In this document: piece by piece, positions 29,701-44,700 of the stretch
How positions within the stretch are numbered: the stretch's first letter is position 1
How the letters are laid out: every line of letters starts with the position of its first letter
Assembly: GCF_003063315.1 (NCBI RefSeq)
Contig: NZ_NERV01000006.1
Coordinates: 1-64,000, forward strand
Length of the DNA: 64,000 nucleotides
Direction of reading: 5' to 3'
Origin: Limnohabitans sp. T6-5
Lineage (GTDB): Bacteria > Pseudomonadota > Gammaproteobacteria > Burkholderiales > Burkholderiaceae_C
Made by a program: the position numbers and the translations under genes
Notes under the pieces: generated by a model
What the model was told of the DNA's origin: nothing
Databases searched by the model: none
What the model saw: the letters and a program-made list of their open reading frames with translations, nothing else

Positions 29701-32700
29701 GCAACGTCATTGCCACCGCCGTGGTCCAGCCCAACGGCACCTGGGCGGCCACGCCCACCACAGCGCTGCCCGACGGCATCAACAACCTGGCCATCACTGC
29801 CACCGACCCCGCAGGCAACACCAGCGCGCCCACCGCCTTGCCGCTGGTCATTGACACCACGCCGCCTGCCCCCGCAGCGCCCGGCGCCGTGCTCGACCCC
29901 GTGAGCGACACCGGCACCAAAGGTGACAGCACCACCAGCGACAACACCCCCGTGCTGAGCGGCACCGGCACGCCCGGTGACACCATCACCATCAAAGACC
30001 CACAAGGCAACACCATCGGCACCGCCGTGGTCGCGGCCAACGGCCAATGGAGCATCACGCCCACCACAGCGCTGCCCGAAGGCCTGAACAACCTCAGCGT
30101 CACGGAAACCAACCCCACCGGCCAAACCAGCGCACCCACACCGCTGCCCATCACCGTGGACACCAGCGTGCCCACCGGCGTGACGGCCAACGACCAAAAC
30201 GCCAACCCTGACGGCGTCATCCTGGCAGGCACCGTGCCCGCCAGCTACACCGTGGGCGACGTGCTCACCGTCACCGTCAACGGCGCCACCTACAACGTCA
30301 CCCCCGACGCACTGGGCAACTGGACGCTGAACGTGACCGGCCCCAACGCCGCCACCCCCGCCAGCGGCACCCTGGGCGCCTTCACCAGCGGCCAGACTTA
30401 CCCCGTGGTCGCCACCGTGACCGACGCCGCAGGCAACATTGCCACCGACCCCGCCACCCTGAGCGTCAACGACACCATCCCGGTGGTCAGCCTCAACGCG
30501 GTCACCGACACCGGCACCCCCGGCGACGGCATCACCACCGACAACACGCCCACCTTCTCCGGCACCGGCACCCCTGGCGCCCTGATTGAGATCAAGGACA
30601 AAGACGGCCAAGTCGTGGCCAGCGCCACCGTGGACGCATCGGGCAACTGGTCCGCCACGCCCACCACCGCCTTGCCCGAAGGCCAAAGCCAGCTCAGCGT
30701 CACCGCCACCGTGGGCGGCGTCACCAGCCCGGCCACCACCTCGCCCGTCACCGTGGACAGCGTGGCCCCGGCTGCGCCCACCGGCGCACTCGACTCTGCC
30801 AGCGACAGCGGCAAACTGGGCGACGCCACCACCAACGACACCACCCCCGTGCTCTCGGGCACCGGCACCTTTGGTGACCTCATCACCATCAAAGACGCCA
30901 GCGGACAAGTCATCGGCACCGCCATCGTCGATGCGGCTGGCCAGTGGAGCATCACGCCCACCGCCCCGCTCAAAGAAGGCCTGAACGCCCTGCAAGTCAA
31001 CGCCACCGACCCGGCAGGCAACGTCGGCCCCTTCGGCCCGCTGCCCGTCACCGTGGACACCACAGCGCCCGCAGCCCCTGCGGCCGTGCTCGACCCCATC
31101 AGCGACAGCGGCAAGCTGGGCGACAGCACCACCAGCGACACCACGCCCACGCTCAGCGGCGGCGGCGCCACGCCCGGTGACACCATCACCATCAAAGACG
31201 TGCAAGGCAACGTGATCGGAACCGCCGTGGTCGATGCCGCTGGCAAATGGTCCATCACCCCCACCACACCCCTGCCCGAAGGCACCAACGCGCTCAGCGT
31301 CACCGCCACCGACCCCGCAGGCAACACCAGCGCCCCCACACCGCTGCCCGTCACCATCGACACCACAGCGCCCGCCAACACCGGCGCAGGCGCACTGACT
31401 GCTGCGCTTGACCCCTTAAGCGACAGCGGCACCCAAGGTGACAACACCACCAACGACACCACGCCCACCCTGTCTGGCAGTGGCACACCGGGCGACACCA
31501 TCGCCATCAAAGACGCCAACGGCAATGTCATCGGCACCGCCGTGGTCGCTGCCAACGGCAGCTGGTCCGTCACGCCCACCACACCGCTGGCCAGCGGCTC
31601 CAATGCCCTGAGCGCCACCGCCACCGACCCGGCAGGCAACACCATCACCAGCCCGCTCACAGTCACCGTGGTCATCGACCCCAACGCACCGGCCGCCCCT
31701 GCAGCCGTGCTCAACCCGGCCACCGACAGCGGCACCCTGGGCGACAGCACCACCACCGACACCACGCCCACCCTCAGCGGCGCAGGCGCCACGCCCGGTG
31801 ACACCATCACCATCAAAAACCCACAAGGCGCCGTCATCGGCACCGCCGTGGTCGCACCCGACGGCTCTTGGTCTGTCACGCCCACCACACCGCTTTCCGA
31901 AGGCCTCAACAACCTGGCAGTGACTGCCACCGACCCGTCTGGCAACGTCAGCCCTTCCACCACGCTGCCCGTCACCATCGACACCACAGCCCCCGTGGGC
32001 CTGATCGCCGTGCTCGACCCCACCAGCGACACCGGCACCAAGGGTGACAACACCACCAGCGACAACACCCCCACCCTGAGTGGCAAAGGCGAGCCCGGTG
32101 ATGTCATCACCATCAAAGACGCCCAAGGCAACGTCATTGCCACCACCACGGTGGCGGCCGACGGCACCTGGGCGGCCACGCCCACCACCGCGCTGCCCGA
32201 AGGCATCAACGCCATGAGCGTCACCGCCACCGACCCGGCCGGCAACACCAGCACCAACCCGCTGGTCATCACCGTCGTCGTCGACACCCTGGCCCCCGTG
32301 GCCCCGGCCGCCAAGCTCGACCCCGGCAGCGACAGCGGCACCGCAGGCGACAACAGCACCACCGACACCACGCCCACCCTGTCGGGCGCAGGCACGCCTG
32401 GCAACGTCATCACCATCAAAGACCCACAAGGCAACGTCATTGGCAGCGCCATGGTCGCGCCCGACGGCACCTGGGCCATCACGCCCACCACGCCGCTGCC
32501 CACAGGCACCACACCGCTGGCCATCACCGCCACCGACTCGTCTGGCAACGTCAGCCCCGCCACCACACTGCCCATCACCATCGAAGCGGCAGCCGTGGCC
32601 CCGGCAGCGCCAGCGGCCAAGCTCGACCCGATCACCGACAGCGGCACCGTGGGCGACAGCAGCACCACCGACACCACGCCCACACTGTCTGGCACCGGCA

Positions 32701-35700
32701 CACCGGGTGACACCATCACCATCAAAGACCCTGCTGGCAGCGTCATTGGCAGCGCCACCGTGGCGCCCGATGGCTCATGGGCCATCACGCCCACCACACC
32801 GCTGCCCACAGGCACCAACAACCTGTCGGTCACACAAACCAGCCCGCAAGGTCTCACCAGCCCGGCCACGGCGCTGCCCGTCACCATCGAGCCCAACACG
32901 GCCACCTTCTCCAGCATGACCAAGGACTCCAGCACCGGCACCGCCCACGCCGACTGGACCACCAACGACGCCAGCGCAGGCCGCTTGCTGTCCGGTCACA
33001 TCGACCATGCCCTGTCAGCGGGTGACACCGTGCAAGTGTTTGCAGACGGCAAGCTCATTGGCAACGCCGTGGTCAATGGCACCGAATGGGCCATCACCGA
33101 CACCAACGGCTACAACGCCAACTGGACCTACACCGCCAAAGTGGTCAACAGCGCCAACCAGGCAGGCCCTGTGGTCAGCCAAGTGGTCACGCTGGAAGCC
33201 CCCACACTGGCCGCACCCGTCATCACCAACGTGGGTGAGGATGGAACGTATGCCGTGTCGGTGGCCAACAACGCCACCACCGCCGACAACACACTGGCCG
33301 TCAAAGGCACAGGCGTTGCAGGCTCCACCATCAGCCTGTACGACAACACCAGTGGCAACCTCGTTAAGACCGGTGTTCTGGTCGATGCGAACGGTCAATG
33401 GTCCGCCGACATCACAGGCACCATACTGTCCAACGGCACGCACAATTTCTACGCACTGCAGACCAACACCGAAGGTGCGGTCAGCGTCTTGTCGAACCAA
33501 TACGCCGTCAAGATTGACGCCAACATCGCAGTCAACGGCAGCTTTGAACTGGCGCCCAAGCCAGTTTCAGGCAACTTCCAGACCTACACCACCGGTGTCC
33601 TGGGCTGGACCATTGCCGCCGGTTCTGTGGACATCATCTCCAGCCCCAACTCGTTTGGCCCCATGGCACAGTCAGGCAGCCAATACCTCGACTTGGGTGG
33701 CTTGGCGCCTGGTGTCATTTACCAGGACATCAGTGTTGTCGCAGGCCAGACGTATTCGTGGAACTTCTCGCACATCCTGTTCCAGGCTGCAGAAAAGTTC
33801 ACGTTTGGCCTGACCGGGGCCACAACGTTCAGCCAGCAATACACCTCCGCCGCCAACTGGACAACCGTCTCGGGCACCTTCGTCGCGACAAGCAATACCG
33901 TGCGCATGAAGTTCACGGACATCGACTCCAACAACCTGCCAGGCATTGGCCTGTTCCTGGACGACATTGGCCTCAAGCAGACCAGCATCCTTGAGGCCGA
34001 TGGCTCATTGGTGGCCGGACAAGCCATGTTGGCCGATGCCAACACCCTGAACTTCAGCACGGGCGCTCTGAGCACCTTGGGTGCCAACGACACCATCGTT
34101 GCCACAAGCACCGCATTGCAGACCGCTCTGTCCACAGGCGGGGGTTACATCGACGGCGGCTCAGGCATCGACACCCTCAAGCTGGCCGCTGGCACCACGC
34201 TCGACCTGGTGGCCCTGACGCACAACCAAACCGTCAAGACCATTCAAGAGATTGAAGTCTTCCAGCTGCAAGGCACCAGCAAAGTCACGCTTGACGCCAA
34301 CAACGTGCTCAGCCTGGGCGGCACCGAGCTGGCTGGCTACAGCTTCACCGCCACCACCCAAACCGCCATTGGCAACATTGCGGCCACGGGCTCCACCAGC
34401 AGCGTGGGCAAAGTGCAGTTTGTGGTCAACGGCACCCTGACCGACACCGTGGACATGAGCGGCCTGGCCGTGGACGGCGTGACTGGCACCGCTGGCGTGC
34501 AAGGCAACACGGGTCTGACGGGCCAGTGGGACTACAAAGGCCAAGTCGTGCTGGGCGGCAAGACCTACAAAATCTACGACCACAGCACCACACAAGGCCA
34601 GCTGCTGATCGAGCTGCCCATCAACACCATCATCGCAGGCCCCGACGCGCCCAAGGGCGTGCTCGACCCCGCCACCGACAGCGGCACCAAAGGCGACAGC
34701 AGCACCACCGACACCACGCCCACCATCAGCGGCGCGGGCGGCACACCGGGTGACACCATCACCATCAAAGACCCGCAAGGCAACGTCATTGGCACCGCCA
34801 CCGTGGCACCAGACGGGTCATGGGCCGTCACGCCCACCACACCGCTGCCTGCAGGCACCACACCGCTGGCCATCACCGCCACCGACGCCAACGGCCAAAC
34901 CAGCGCACCGGCCACACTGCCCATCACCATCGAGGCCGTAGCCCCCGCCGCCCCAGCGGCCAAGCTCGACCCGATCACCGACAGCGGCACCGTGGGCGAC
35001 AGCAGCACCACCGACACCACGCCCACACTGTCTGGCACCGGCACACCGGGTGACACCATCAAGATCACCGACCCGCAAGGCAACGTGATTGGCTCTGCCA
35101 CCGTGGCGCCAGATGGTTCATGGGCCGTCACACCCACCACACCGCTGCCCGCAGGCCTCAACAACCTGAGCGTGACCGAAACCAACACGGCAGGCCAAAC
35201 CAGCCCGGCCACGGCGCTGCCCATCACGATCGAGGCCAACACGGCCACGTTCTCCAGCATGACCAAGGACAGCAGCCTGACCGCTGCCAACGCTGACTGG
35301 ACCACCAACGACGCCAGCGCAGGCCGCTTGCTGTCGGGCCACATCGCATTGCCTTTGGGCACTGGCGACACCGTGCAAGTGTTTGCAGACGGCAAACTCA
35401 TTGGCAACGCCGTGGTCAACGGCACCGAATGGGCCATCACCGACACCAACGGCTACAACGCCAACTGGACCTACACCGCCAAAGTGGTCAACAGCGCCAA
35501 CCAGGCAGGCCCTGTCACCAGCCAATTGGTCACGTTGGACACCACCGAAGCAGCGCCGGTCATCACCGGGGTGCTCGATTCCGCACAGGTCAGCGTAGGC
35601 GCCACAGGTGCCAATGCGGCCAACACGGCCCCCACAGCCAACACCCTGTCCAGCGTCAGCGGCACAGGTGTGGCGGGTGACACCATCGTGCTCTACGACA

Positions 35701-38700
35701 ACACCTACAACAACGTGGTGGGCTCTGCAGTTGTTGGCACCGATGGCAAATGGACCGTCAACAGCCTCACCGGCACAAGCAACAGCGGCAACAGCTTTGT
35801 GGCTGTGCAGGTTGACACCTTGGGCAACCAAAGTGTGTCCTCCAACATGTGGACCGTCCCACAGTTGTCCAACGCCATCGTCAACGGCGACTTCAGTGCT
35901 GGCAACACCGGATTCACCACGTCGGCCACGTATGTCACGTCAATGAACTACGGCATACCGTGTTACTCGATCAGCACGGTCAGTGCAACACCACCGGCCA
36001 TCGCTGCGTTGACCACCTCTGCGGTCAGCACCTATTCGCATGGCACTTGGTATGACAAAACAGTAGCAGCCACCAACGCCACCGATGCGCAAGGCCTCTA
36101 TTCGGGCAAATACTTTGTCGCCAGCCTCGATGGCTTGGGCACTGCCACAGCCCCCTACAAAATCTGGTCAGAAAACATCAATGTGGTTCAAGGTCAAACC
36201 TATGAATTCACCTTTGATTACATGACGCAATATTTCAAGGTGGTGTCTGACCAAGGCGGCAGAACGGCCATGGACATCGTCATCGACGGCGAAACCGTCA
36301 TGACCACCCGAGCCCTGACGCTGGGTAAGGTGTTCATCTCCTACACCGCCACGGCCACAGGCAGCATCCCGCTGCTGTTCCAGACTTATTCCAAGCTCAA
36401 CGCATCGGACTTGTCGTTTGACAACCTGTCCTTCAAACCCGTAGCCCCAGTGGTCAGCCTGACGGCCGGTGGCAGCGGCGCCAGCCCCAACCCCGACACG
36501 CTCACCTACACCGGCGGCGTGCTCGACAGCATGGACGGCGTGGACACCATCAGCGCAGGCACCAACTTGCAAACCCTGCTGGCAGCAGGCGGCAGCATGC
36601 TGGATGGCGGCGCCAAGGTCGACACCCTCAAGCTGGCCGCTGGCACCACGCTCGATCTGGTGGCCCTGACGCACAACCAAACCGTCAAGACCATTCAAGA
36701 GATTGAAGTCTTCCAGCTGCAAGGCACCAGCAAAGTCACGCTTGACGCCAACAACGTGCTCAGCCTGGGCGGCACCGAGCTGACCGGCTACAGCTTCACC
36801 GCCACCACCCAAACCGCCATTGGCAACATTGCGGCCACGGGCTCCACCAGCAGCGTGGGCAAAGTGCAGTTTGTGGTCAACGGCACCAACACCGACACGG
36901 TGGACATGACCGGCCTGGCCGTGGACGGCGTGACTGGCACCGCTGGCGTGCAAGGCAACACGGGCCTGACGGGCCAGTGGGACTACAAAGGCCAAGTCGT
37001 GCTGGGCGGCAAGACCTACAAAATCTACGACCACAGCACCACACAAGGCCAGCTGCTGATCGAGTTGCCCATCAACACCGTGATTGCAGGCCCCGACGCG
37101 CCCAAGGGCGTGCTCGACCCCGCCACTGACAGCGGCACCAAGGGCGACAGCAGCACCACCGACACCACGCCCACCATCAGCGGCGCGGGCGGCACACCGG
37201 GTGACACCATCACCATCAAAGACCCGCAAGGCAACGTCATTGGCACCGCCACCGTGGCACCCGATGGCAGCTGGTCGGTCACGCCCACCACACCGCTGCC
37301 CACAGGCACCACACCGCTGGCCATCACCGCCACCGACGCCAACGGTCAAACCAGCGCACCGGCCACACTGCCGATCACCATCGAGGCACCAGCCGTAGCC
37401 CCCGCCGCCCCAGCGGCCAAGCTCGACCCCGCCACCGACAGCGGCACCAAAGGCGACAGCAGCACCACCGACACCACGCCCACACTGAGCGGCACCGGCA
37501 CACCGGGTGACACCATCAAGATCACCGACCCGCAAGGCAACGTGATTGGCAGCGCCACCGTGGCACCAGACGGTTCATGGGCCGTCACACCCACCACACC
37601 GCTGCCCCTGGGCGCCAACGCCCTGAGCGTGACCGAAACCGGCCCCACCGGCCTGAGCAGCCCGGCCACGGCGCTGCCGATCACCATCGAGCCCACAGTT
37701 GGCCCGCAGGTGTCCATCACCAGCATCACCAACGACACCGGCACCAGCAGCACCGACGCCCTGACCAAGGACACCACCCCCACCATCAGCGGCACCAGCG
37801 ACCAGCCGAACCGGCCGATCACCGTGACGATTGGCAGCGTCAGCTACAACGTCATGACCGACGCCAGCGGCAACTGGAGCGTGGACACCGGCGTGGCCAC
37901 TCCCATAACGGGCACCTTTGACAAAGCCGTGGGCTTTGGCGACGGCCTCAAAGACATCAGCGTCAGCCTGACCGCGACAGACGGCACCGTGGGCACTGCC
38001 ACCGGCAAAGTCACCATCGACACCACCACCAACATCACCGTCACCAGCGTGGCCGGTGATGCGGTGGCTGCCACCGGCACCACGGGTCTGAACGGCACCT
38101 TCAGCCTGCTGGAGCGTGGCTTTGACACCGCCACTTACACCCTCAATGGCACGGTCACCACGCCGCCCGTCGTCAGCGGCACGACCGAAGCCGACGTGGG
38201 CAGCAAAGTCACCCTCACGCTCAACAACCAGACCTACACCGCCACCGTGGTGGCCGGTGTCAGCGGCCAGCCCAACACCTGGGCCTACACCCTGAGCGAA
38301 GCCGATGCCAAGGCCCTGAACCACGGCACCACCTACGCCATCACCACCAGCGTGACCGACCTGGCGGGCAACACCGCCACGGACAACAACAACGCCATGG
38401 TCGTGGACATTGCGCCGCCCGATGTGCCCACGGTCAACTTGCAGCCCAACCTGGCCACCCTCACGCCCACCATCACCGGCACGGCCAAAAAGCTCGACAC
38501 CACCGGCGCCACCATCAACCTGGTGACCGGCGACACCGTCACCGTCGTCCTCAAGGACTACGCAGGCACGGCAATTGGCACCTACACCCTGACTGTGGGC
38601 GCCACCAACGTGACCACCGGCACAGGCGCCAACACGGAACTGAGCTTTGACAAAACCACCGGTGCCTGGACCTTGGGCCTGCCGCTGACCGGCACGGGCG

Positions 38701-41700
38701 CAGGCGTGCCCGCACTGCCAGGCGCAGGCACCTACAACGTGGACGTGACCACCACCGTGTCCAACGGCGCGGGCGGCACCGTCACGCGCACTGACATCAG
38801 CACCAAAGAGCTGATCATGGCGCCCACCGCGCCCACCATCAGCGCCACCGCCTGGGCCGCTACCGGCGCAGGCAGCACCAGCGACCTGACGGGTATTCCT
38901 GAGGCCAACTACGCGCTTCAGACTGCCACCATGCCCGCGACCACACCCTCAGCGGCAGTGGACAGCGCGCTCTACAACTCCGAAGTCTTTGGCACGGGCA
39001 CCGTCATGCGTGTGCAGCTGCCCATGGCAGGCGCGGTGCCACCCAAAGCGGGTGACAGCGTACTGCTGGACTGGGGCACGGCCACACCCATTAGCCATGT
39101 CCTCACGGCCGCTGACATCACAGCCAAATACGTGGACTTCACCGTGCCCGAGGCCACCATCCGCAGCCAGGGCTACGGCATCGCTTCGGTCTCGGCACAA
39201 ATCGTCACGGCTACCGGCACCGCATCAGCACTGGCCAAGGTCGATGTCAACTTCGCCTTTGACTTGCCACTGGCTATGCCGGGTGATCCCACCACACCGA
39301 CGTATGGTTACGTCATGAACGGCGGCGGCTCTGCTGGCACCACCAACGCAGCCAACAACCAGTTTGACGCCGCGGGCGGCACGGTGGTCAGCGTGGGTGA
39401 CCTCAACGGCGACGGCCTGGATGACGTGCTGGTCACCGACAGCGCCAACTACAAATCCTATGTGGTCTATGGCCACACCGGCACCAACAAGGTCGAGTTG
39501 TCCACACTGGACGCAGGCAGCACCACACAGGGCTTTGCCATTTCCAGCCCAGGCTATATGGGCCGTCTGTACTACAACTCGGCCAGTACCGACTTCAACG
39601 GTGACGGCCTGAACGACATCATGCTGACCATGGCCAAATCGGCGGTCAACCCCGACGGCGGTGGCAACCGCGTGTTTGTGGTCTACGGCCGCACCGATGG
39701 TTCGGTGGTCGACGTCAGCAAGATCGAAGGCGGCACCGCCGTCAGCCAGGGCTTCATGCTCACCGATGCCAACACGCGTGCCGAGTTGGGCGATAACAAC
39801 TACACCTACGCAGGCGCCACACAATACAGCCAGCCACGTTTTGGTGGTTATGGTTTGCCTTCCAACATCGGCATGTTCGATGCAGGTGACGTCAACGGTG
39901 ACGGCATCAACGACTTCATCGTGGGTGAAAACTGGGCCAACGACACGACCAATGGCCGTGCCTTCGTGATGTTTGGCACCACGGGCACCAACACGCCCAA
40001 CGTGGTGTTGCCACACATGAGCACCAACCCCACGTCGATGACCAACGGCTTCTTCATCAACGGCAACGGTCCAGAGACTGCCGGTTCTGTGGGCGGTGGC
40101 GGCGACGTCAACGGCGACGGTCTGGCCGATCTGGTGGTGGCAGGCACCACCGGCGCTGCGGCAGGCTCGGCCTATGTGGTGTTTGGCAAAGCCAATGGCA
40201 CCACACTGAGCATGTCTTCCTTGTCGGCAGCTGGCAACACCAGTGGCTTCAAGATCACCGATGCTGTGCAGGGCCTGGACCCCGCAGGCGTTGACCAGAC
40301 ACCCAAAATCCAGATTCTGGGTGACGTCAACGGCGACGGTCTGGACGACGTGTCCATCACCGAATACGACCGTGCCGTGGTGGTGTTTGGCAAGGCCGAT
40401 GGCAGCTCCGTCAGCGCCAGCGCCATTGCCGCAGGCACCAGCAGCGCAGGCTTTGTGGTCAAGGGCTCGTCAGCATTGGACGGCTACATGGGCTTCTTGT
40501 CCAACGTGGGCGACATGAACGGCGACGGCCTGGACGACATGGCCGTGAACACCTCACGGGGTCACTCTTACATCGTGTTTGGCCAAACGGGCAGCAGCGC
40601 AGTCAATTTGACGGTGCCCAACATCAATCAGTTCGTGCCGATTGCCAACGAAGTCAAGCCGCTCATTAAAAACAACTTCCCGTCGACATCCATGATCACC
40701 GCCGCAGGCGATGTGAACGGTGACGGCTTTGCCGACCTGATGGTGGGCGTGGCGTTCGCAGATCCAGACACGACAGATGCCATTCTGGAAGGACAGACCT
40801 ACGTCGTGTTTGGTGGCTTCTCTGAAGTCTCCAGCGCGGTCATTCAAGCCAGCAACGGCGACATCATCGGCACCACAGCCGCCGACACCCTGACCGGCAC
40901 CAGTGGCAACAACCAGCTGATTGCGGGTGACGGCAACGACACCCTGATCGGTGGCGGTGGCGCCGATGTGCTGTATGGCGGCAAGGGCAACGACGTGTTC
41001 GTGCTCAATGCCGACAACGTGGCCATGCTGGCCCGCAACGCAGGCAACGCCGCACAGGCGGTGGCCCGCATCGACGGTGGCAACGGCATCGACACCATCC
41101 GTCTGGATAACGCCAACCTGGACCTGAGCGTCATCCGCAACGCGGCCATCGACGACATCGATCGCTTTGACCTGAACGGCAGAAGCAACACGCTGAAGAT
41201 GAGCAAGCTCGACGTGATCGACCTGGCCAGCGAGAACAACAACTTCAACACCACCACCGGCTGGGTGGCCAGCGCCACCGGCGGCGCCACCAACTGGGGC
41301 GCCATCAACAGCTATGCGCAAGTGGTCGTTGACGGCGACAACACCAACACCCTGTCGCTGGGTGCCACCTGGAACAACATCGGCACCGTGGAAAACAGCG
41401 GCAAGATCTACAAAGTGCTGCAAAGCGCCACGGGCAATGCCCAGGTCATCGTCTACAACGATGTGAAGTTGATCTTGGCCCCCACACCGCTGACCAACCT
41501 CAACGAATTGGCCAGCGGCCTGACCCTGTCCGAAGCCAACAGCGACGGCAACACACCGGTGGCCATCAGCCTGGCCAGCACCGGTGCGGTGGCAGGCAAC
41601 ACGCTGCAGCTGAACTGGGGCGGCCAGACCATCAGCTACACGCTGACGGCGGCCGACATTGCCGCAGGCACGGCCAATGTGCCCGTGCCCACGGCCACAC

Positions 41701-44700
41701 TGACCACCGTGACCGCCCTGGGCACCGCCGGCAACGTGGGTGTGGGCGTGACGCTGTTGGACGGCACAACCGCCATCTCGGCCTCTGACACGCTGCCTGT
41801 GGCGGTGAACTTTGTTCAGCCCAATGCCCCGACCATCAGCGCCACCACCTGGTCGGCCACGGCCACCAGCACGATGGACGGTATTCCCGAAGCCAACTTC
41901 GACAAGCACGCCACGCCGTTTGCCAGCATCACCAGCGCCACGCTGGACAACAAGCTGTATTACAGCGAGGTGCAAAACACCGCCGACGCAGGCACCATCG
42001 TGCGGGTGCAGTTGCCCACAGCGGGTGTGGTGGGTGCCACCAACCCGGCTTTGGCGGGTGACAAGCTCACCTTGGTCTGGGGTGACCAGACGCTGAGCAG
42101 CTACACGCTGACAGCCGCCGACATCACGGCCAAGTATGTGGACATCACCGTGCCCTTTGCCACCATCGACAGCCAGGCCTTTGGCACGGTCGTGGTGGGT
42201 GTGCAGCTGACCAGCGGTGTCAGCGGCAACACGGCCAATGCCCCATCCTTGAATGTGGACTGGACGTATGACCTGGGTCTGGACACGATCAACACCGTGG
42301 GCGGCGGCTTCAACATCAATGGCCGTGCGGCCAGCGACAAGACCGGTGTGAGCAGCCAGAGTGCGGGCGTGGTCAATCTGGGCGACGTCAACGGTGACGG
42401 CTACGACGACTTCGCCGTTCGCGACGGCGTGGCAGGCGCCAACAACTCGCTGTATGTGGTGTATGGCCACTCGGGCGTGAACAACCTCGAACTGTCGACC
42501 TTGCAGACCGCTGGCAACTCCAATGGTTTCATCGTCAGCGGCCTCAACGGTTCGTTTGTCTCCACGGCTGGCGACATCAACGGTGACGGTTTGAACGACG
42601 TGGTGCTCAACAGCGCATCGACCACGGCCTATGTGGTTCTGGGCAAGACGTCCAGCCCTGGCACGGTGGCGTTCAGCAACTTTGCGCCCAGCAACGGCTA
42701 CACCATCACCACATCGGCAGCGCTGGAAAACGCCAGCGTGATTGGCGACGTGAACGGCGACGGCTACGACGATGTCTTGATGAAGTTCGGCACGGGCTTC
42801 AGCGCGCAGCCCAACTATGTGATGTATGGCAGCTCCAGCACGTCCAACATCACCCTCCCCACAGTGATGTCGGGCACCTACAGCTCGGGCTTCTTCATCA
42901 CGTCTGACACGGGCACGGCTTTGGGGGGTGTGATTCCCCCGATCTCGGGCGACTTCAACGGTGACGGTTACACCGACATCGCCATGCGTTCGCTGTACAT
43001 CAGCACCGCTGGTTTGGGTGAGGTCGATGTCATCTTTGGTGGCCCCAACCCGACGGGCTTCAACGCTTCGTCGCTGTCTGTGGCGGGCACGTCTCGCGGG
43101 TTTGCCATCACGGGCATGACGCAACACTATTCGGTCACGTCCATGAACATGGGCGACATCAACGGCGACGGCTTGTCTGACTTGATCTTCAACTCCGGCA
43201 GCTCGGCCGATCCAGGCACGCAGACGTTTGTGGTGTTCGGCAAGACCGATTTCAACAATACCAGCCTGACCGCACTGGCCGCAGGCAGTGGCGGCTTCCG
43301 CATCATGGCCCCAGGCTCGAACTGGGACACCGATGTGGTGGGCGACTTCAATGGCGACGGCATGGCCGACATGTTGGTCTCCAACAGCAACTTGTCGGTC
43401 AACGGCGTGGCATCGGGTGGGGCCTACCTGATTTATGGCCGCACGGGCACCTCGGGCTTGCAGCTCAGCGCTCTGGCCGCGTCTGAGGGCTTCCGCATCG
43501 ACGGCATTTGCGCCAGCGATGCCACCGGTGAATCCATCTCTGCGGGTGGCGACATCAACGGCGACGGTTTTGCGGACTTGGTGATCACGGCCAACACGGC
43601 CGACCCGATCAACCCGGCCCGTGCCGATGCCGGTATCACCCGCGTGATTTTTGGTGGCCTGAGCCGCCTGAACGCGACCACCTTCCAGGTCAGCAATGGC
43701 GACGCGGTGGGCACCAGCGCAGCAGACACCCTGACGGGCACAGCAGGCAACAACCAGATCGTGGCCGGTGACGGCAACGACACGCTGGTGGGCGCAGGCG
43801 GTGCGGACGTGCTGTACGGCGGACGCGGTGACGACACCATCGTCATCAACGCGAGCAACATCACGGCGCTGGGCACCAACACGGGCAACACCACCCAAGC
43901 GATTGCGCGCATTGACGGCGGCAACGGTGTGGACACCCTCGAGTTCGAGGGTGTGCTGGACCTGAAGGCCATCAGCAATGTGGCGATTCAGAGCATCGAG
44001 CGCTTCAACATGACCGGCACGGGCGCAGCGCTCAAGATGGGCGTGCTGGATGTGCTGACTTTGTCCGAGAAGAACAACCCGTTCAACACAACCACAGGCT
44101 GGACAGCCACAGCCACCGGCGGCCCCGCCAACTGGGGTGCGGTCAACACCGGCGCGCAAGTGGTGGTGGATGGCACGGCCAACAGCGACTTGTACCTGAG
44201 TGGTTCATGGGCCAGCGTGGGCACCGTTCAGAACAACGGCAAGACGTACACCGTGCTGGAAGACCAGACCAAGGCCATGGCCCAGGTGCTGGTGGAGGGC
44301 AGCGTGAAGGTTCACTTGTCGCCAAGCATTTTGACGAGTGCCAACGAGTTGGCCAGCGCCTTGAACATTCCCGAAGCCAACAGCGACGGCAACACACCGG
44401 TGGCCATCAGCCTGGCCAGCACCGGTGCAGTGGCTGGCAACACGCTGCAGCTGAACTACGGCGGCCAGACCATCAGCTACACACTGACAGCCGCTGACAT
44501 TGCCGCAGGCACGGCCAACGTGCCCGTGCCTTTGGCCACGCTGACGGCCGTGACGGCCGTGGGCGCCAGCGGCGATGTGCCCGCATCGGTGACTTTGCTG
44601 GACGGCACGACCACGATTTCTGCAGGTGATCCGCAAGCGATTGCGGTGAACTTCATTTTGCCGACTGCACCAACCATCAACAACGTGGCTTGGGCGGCGA

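Noticed and set aside
20424..30232. Open frames of more than 2000 codons on the minus strand (20424-26951 and 23543-30232) and similar ones at 30398-32965 and 40554-44159
   Set aside because: They mirror the C-rich, repeat-built codons of the giant gene. Translations are low-complexity (runs of G/V/S or D/G), show no domain and no start signals, and follow the 303-base period.
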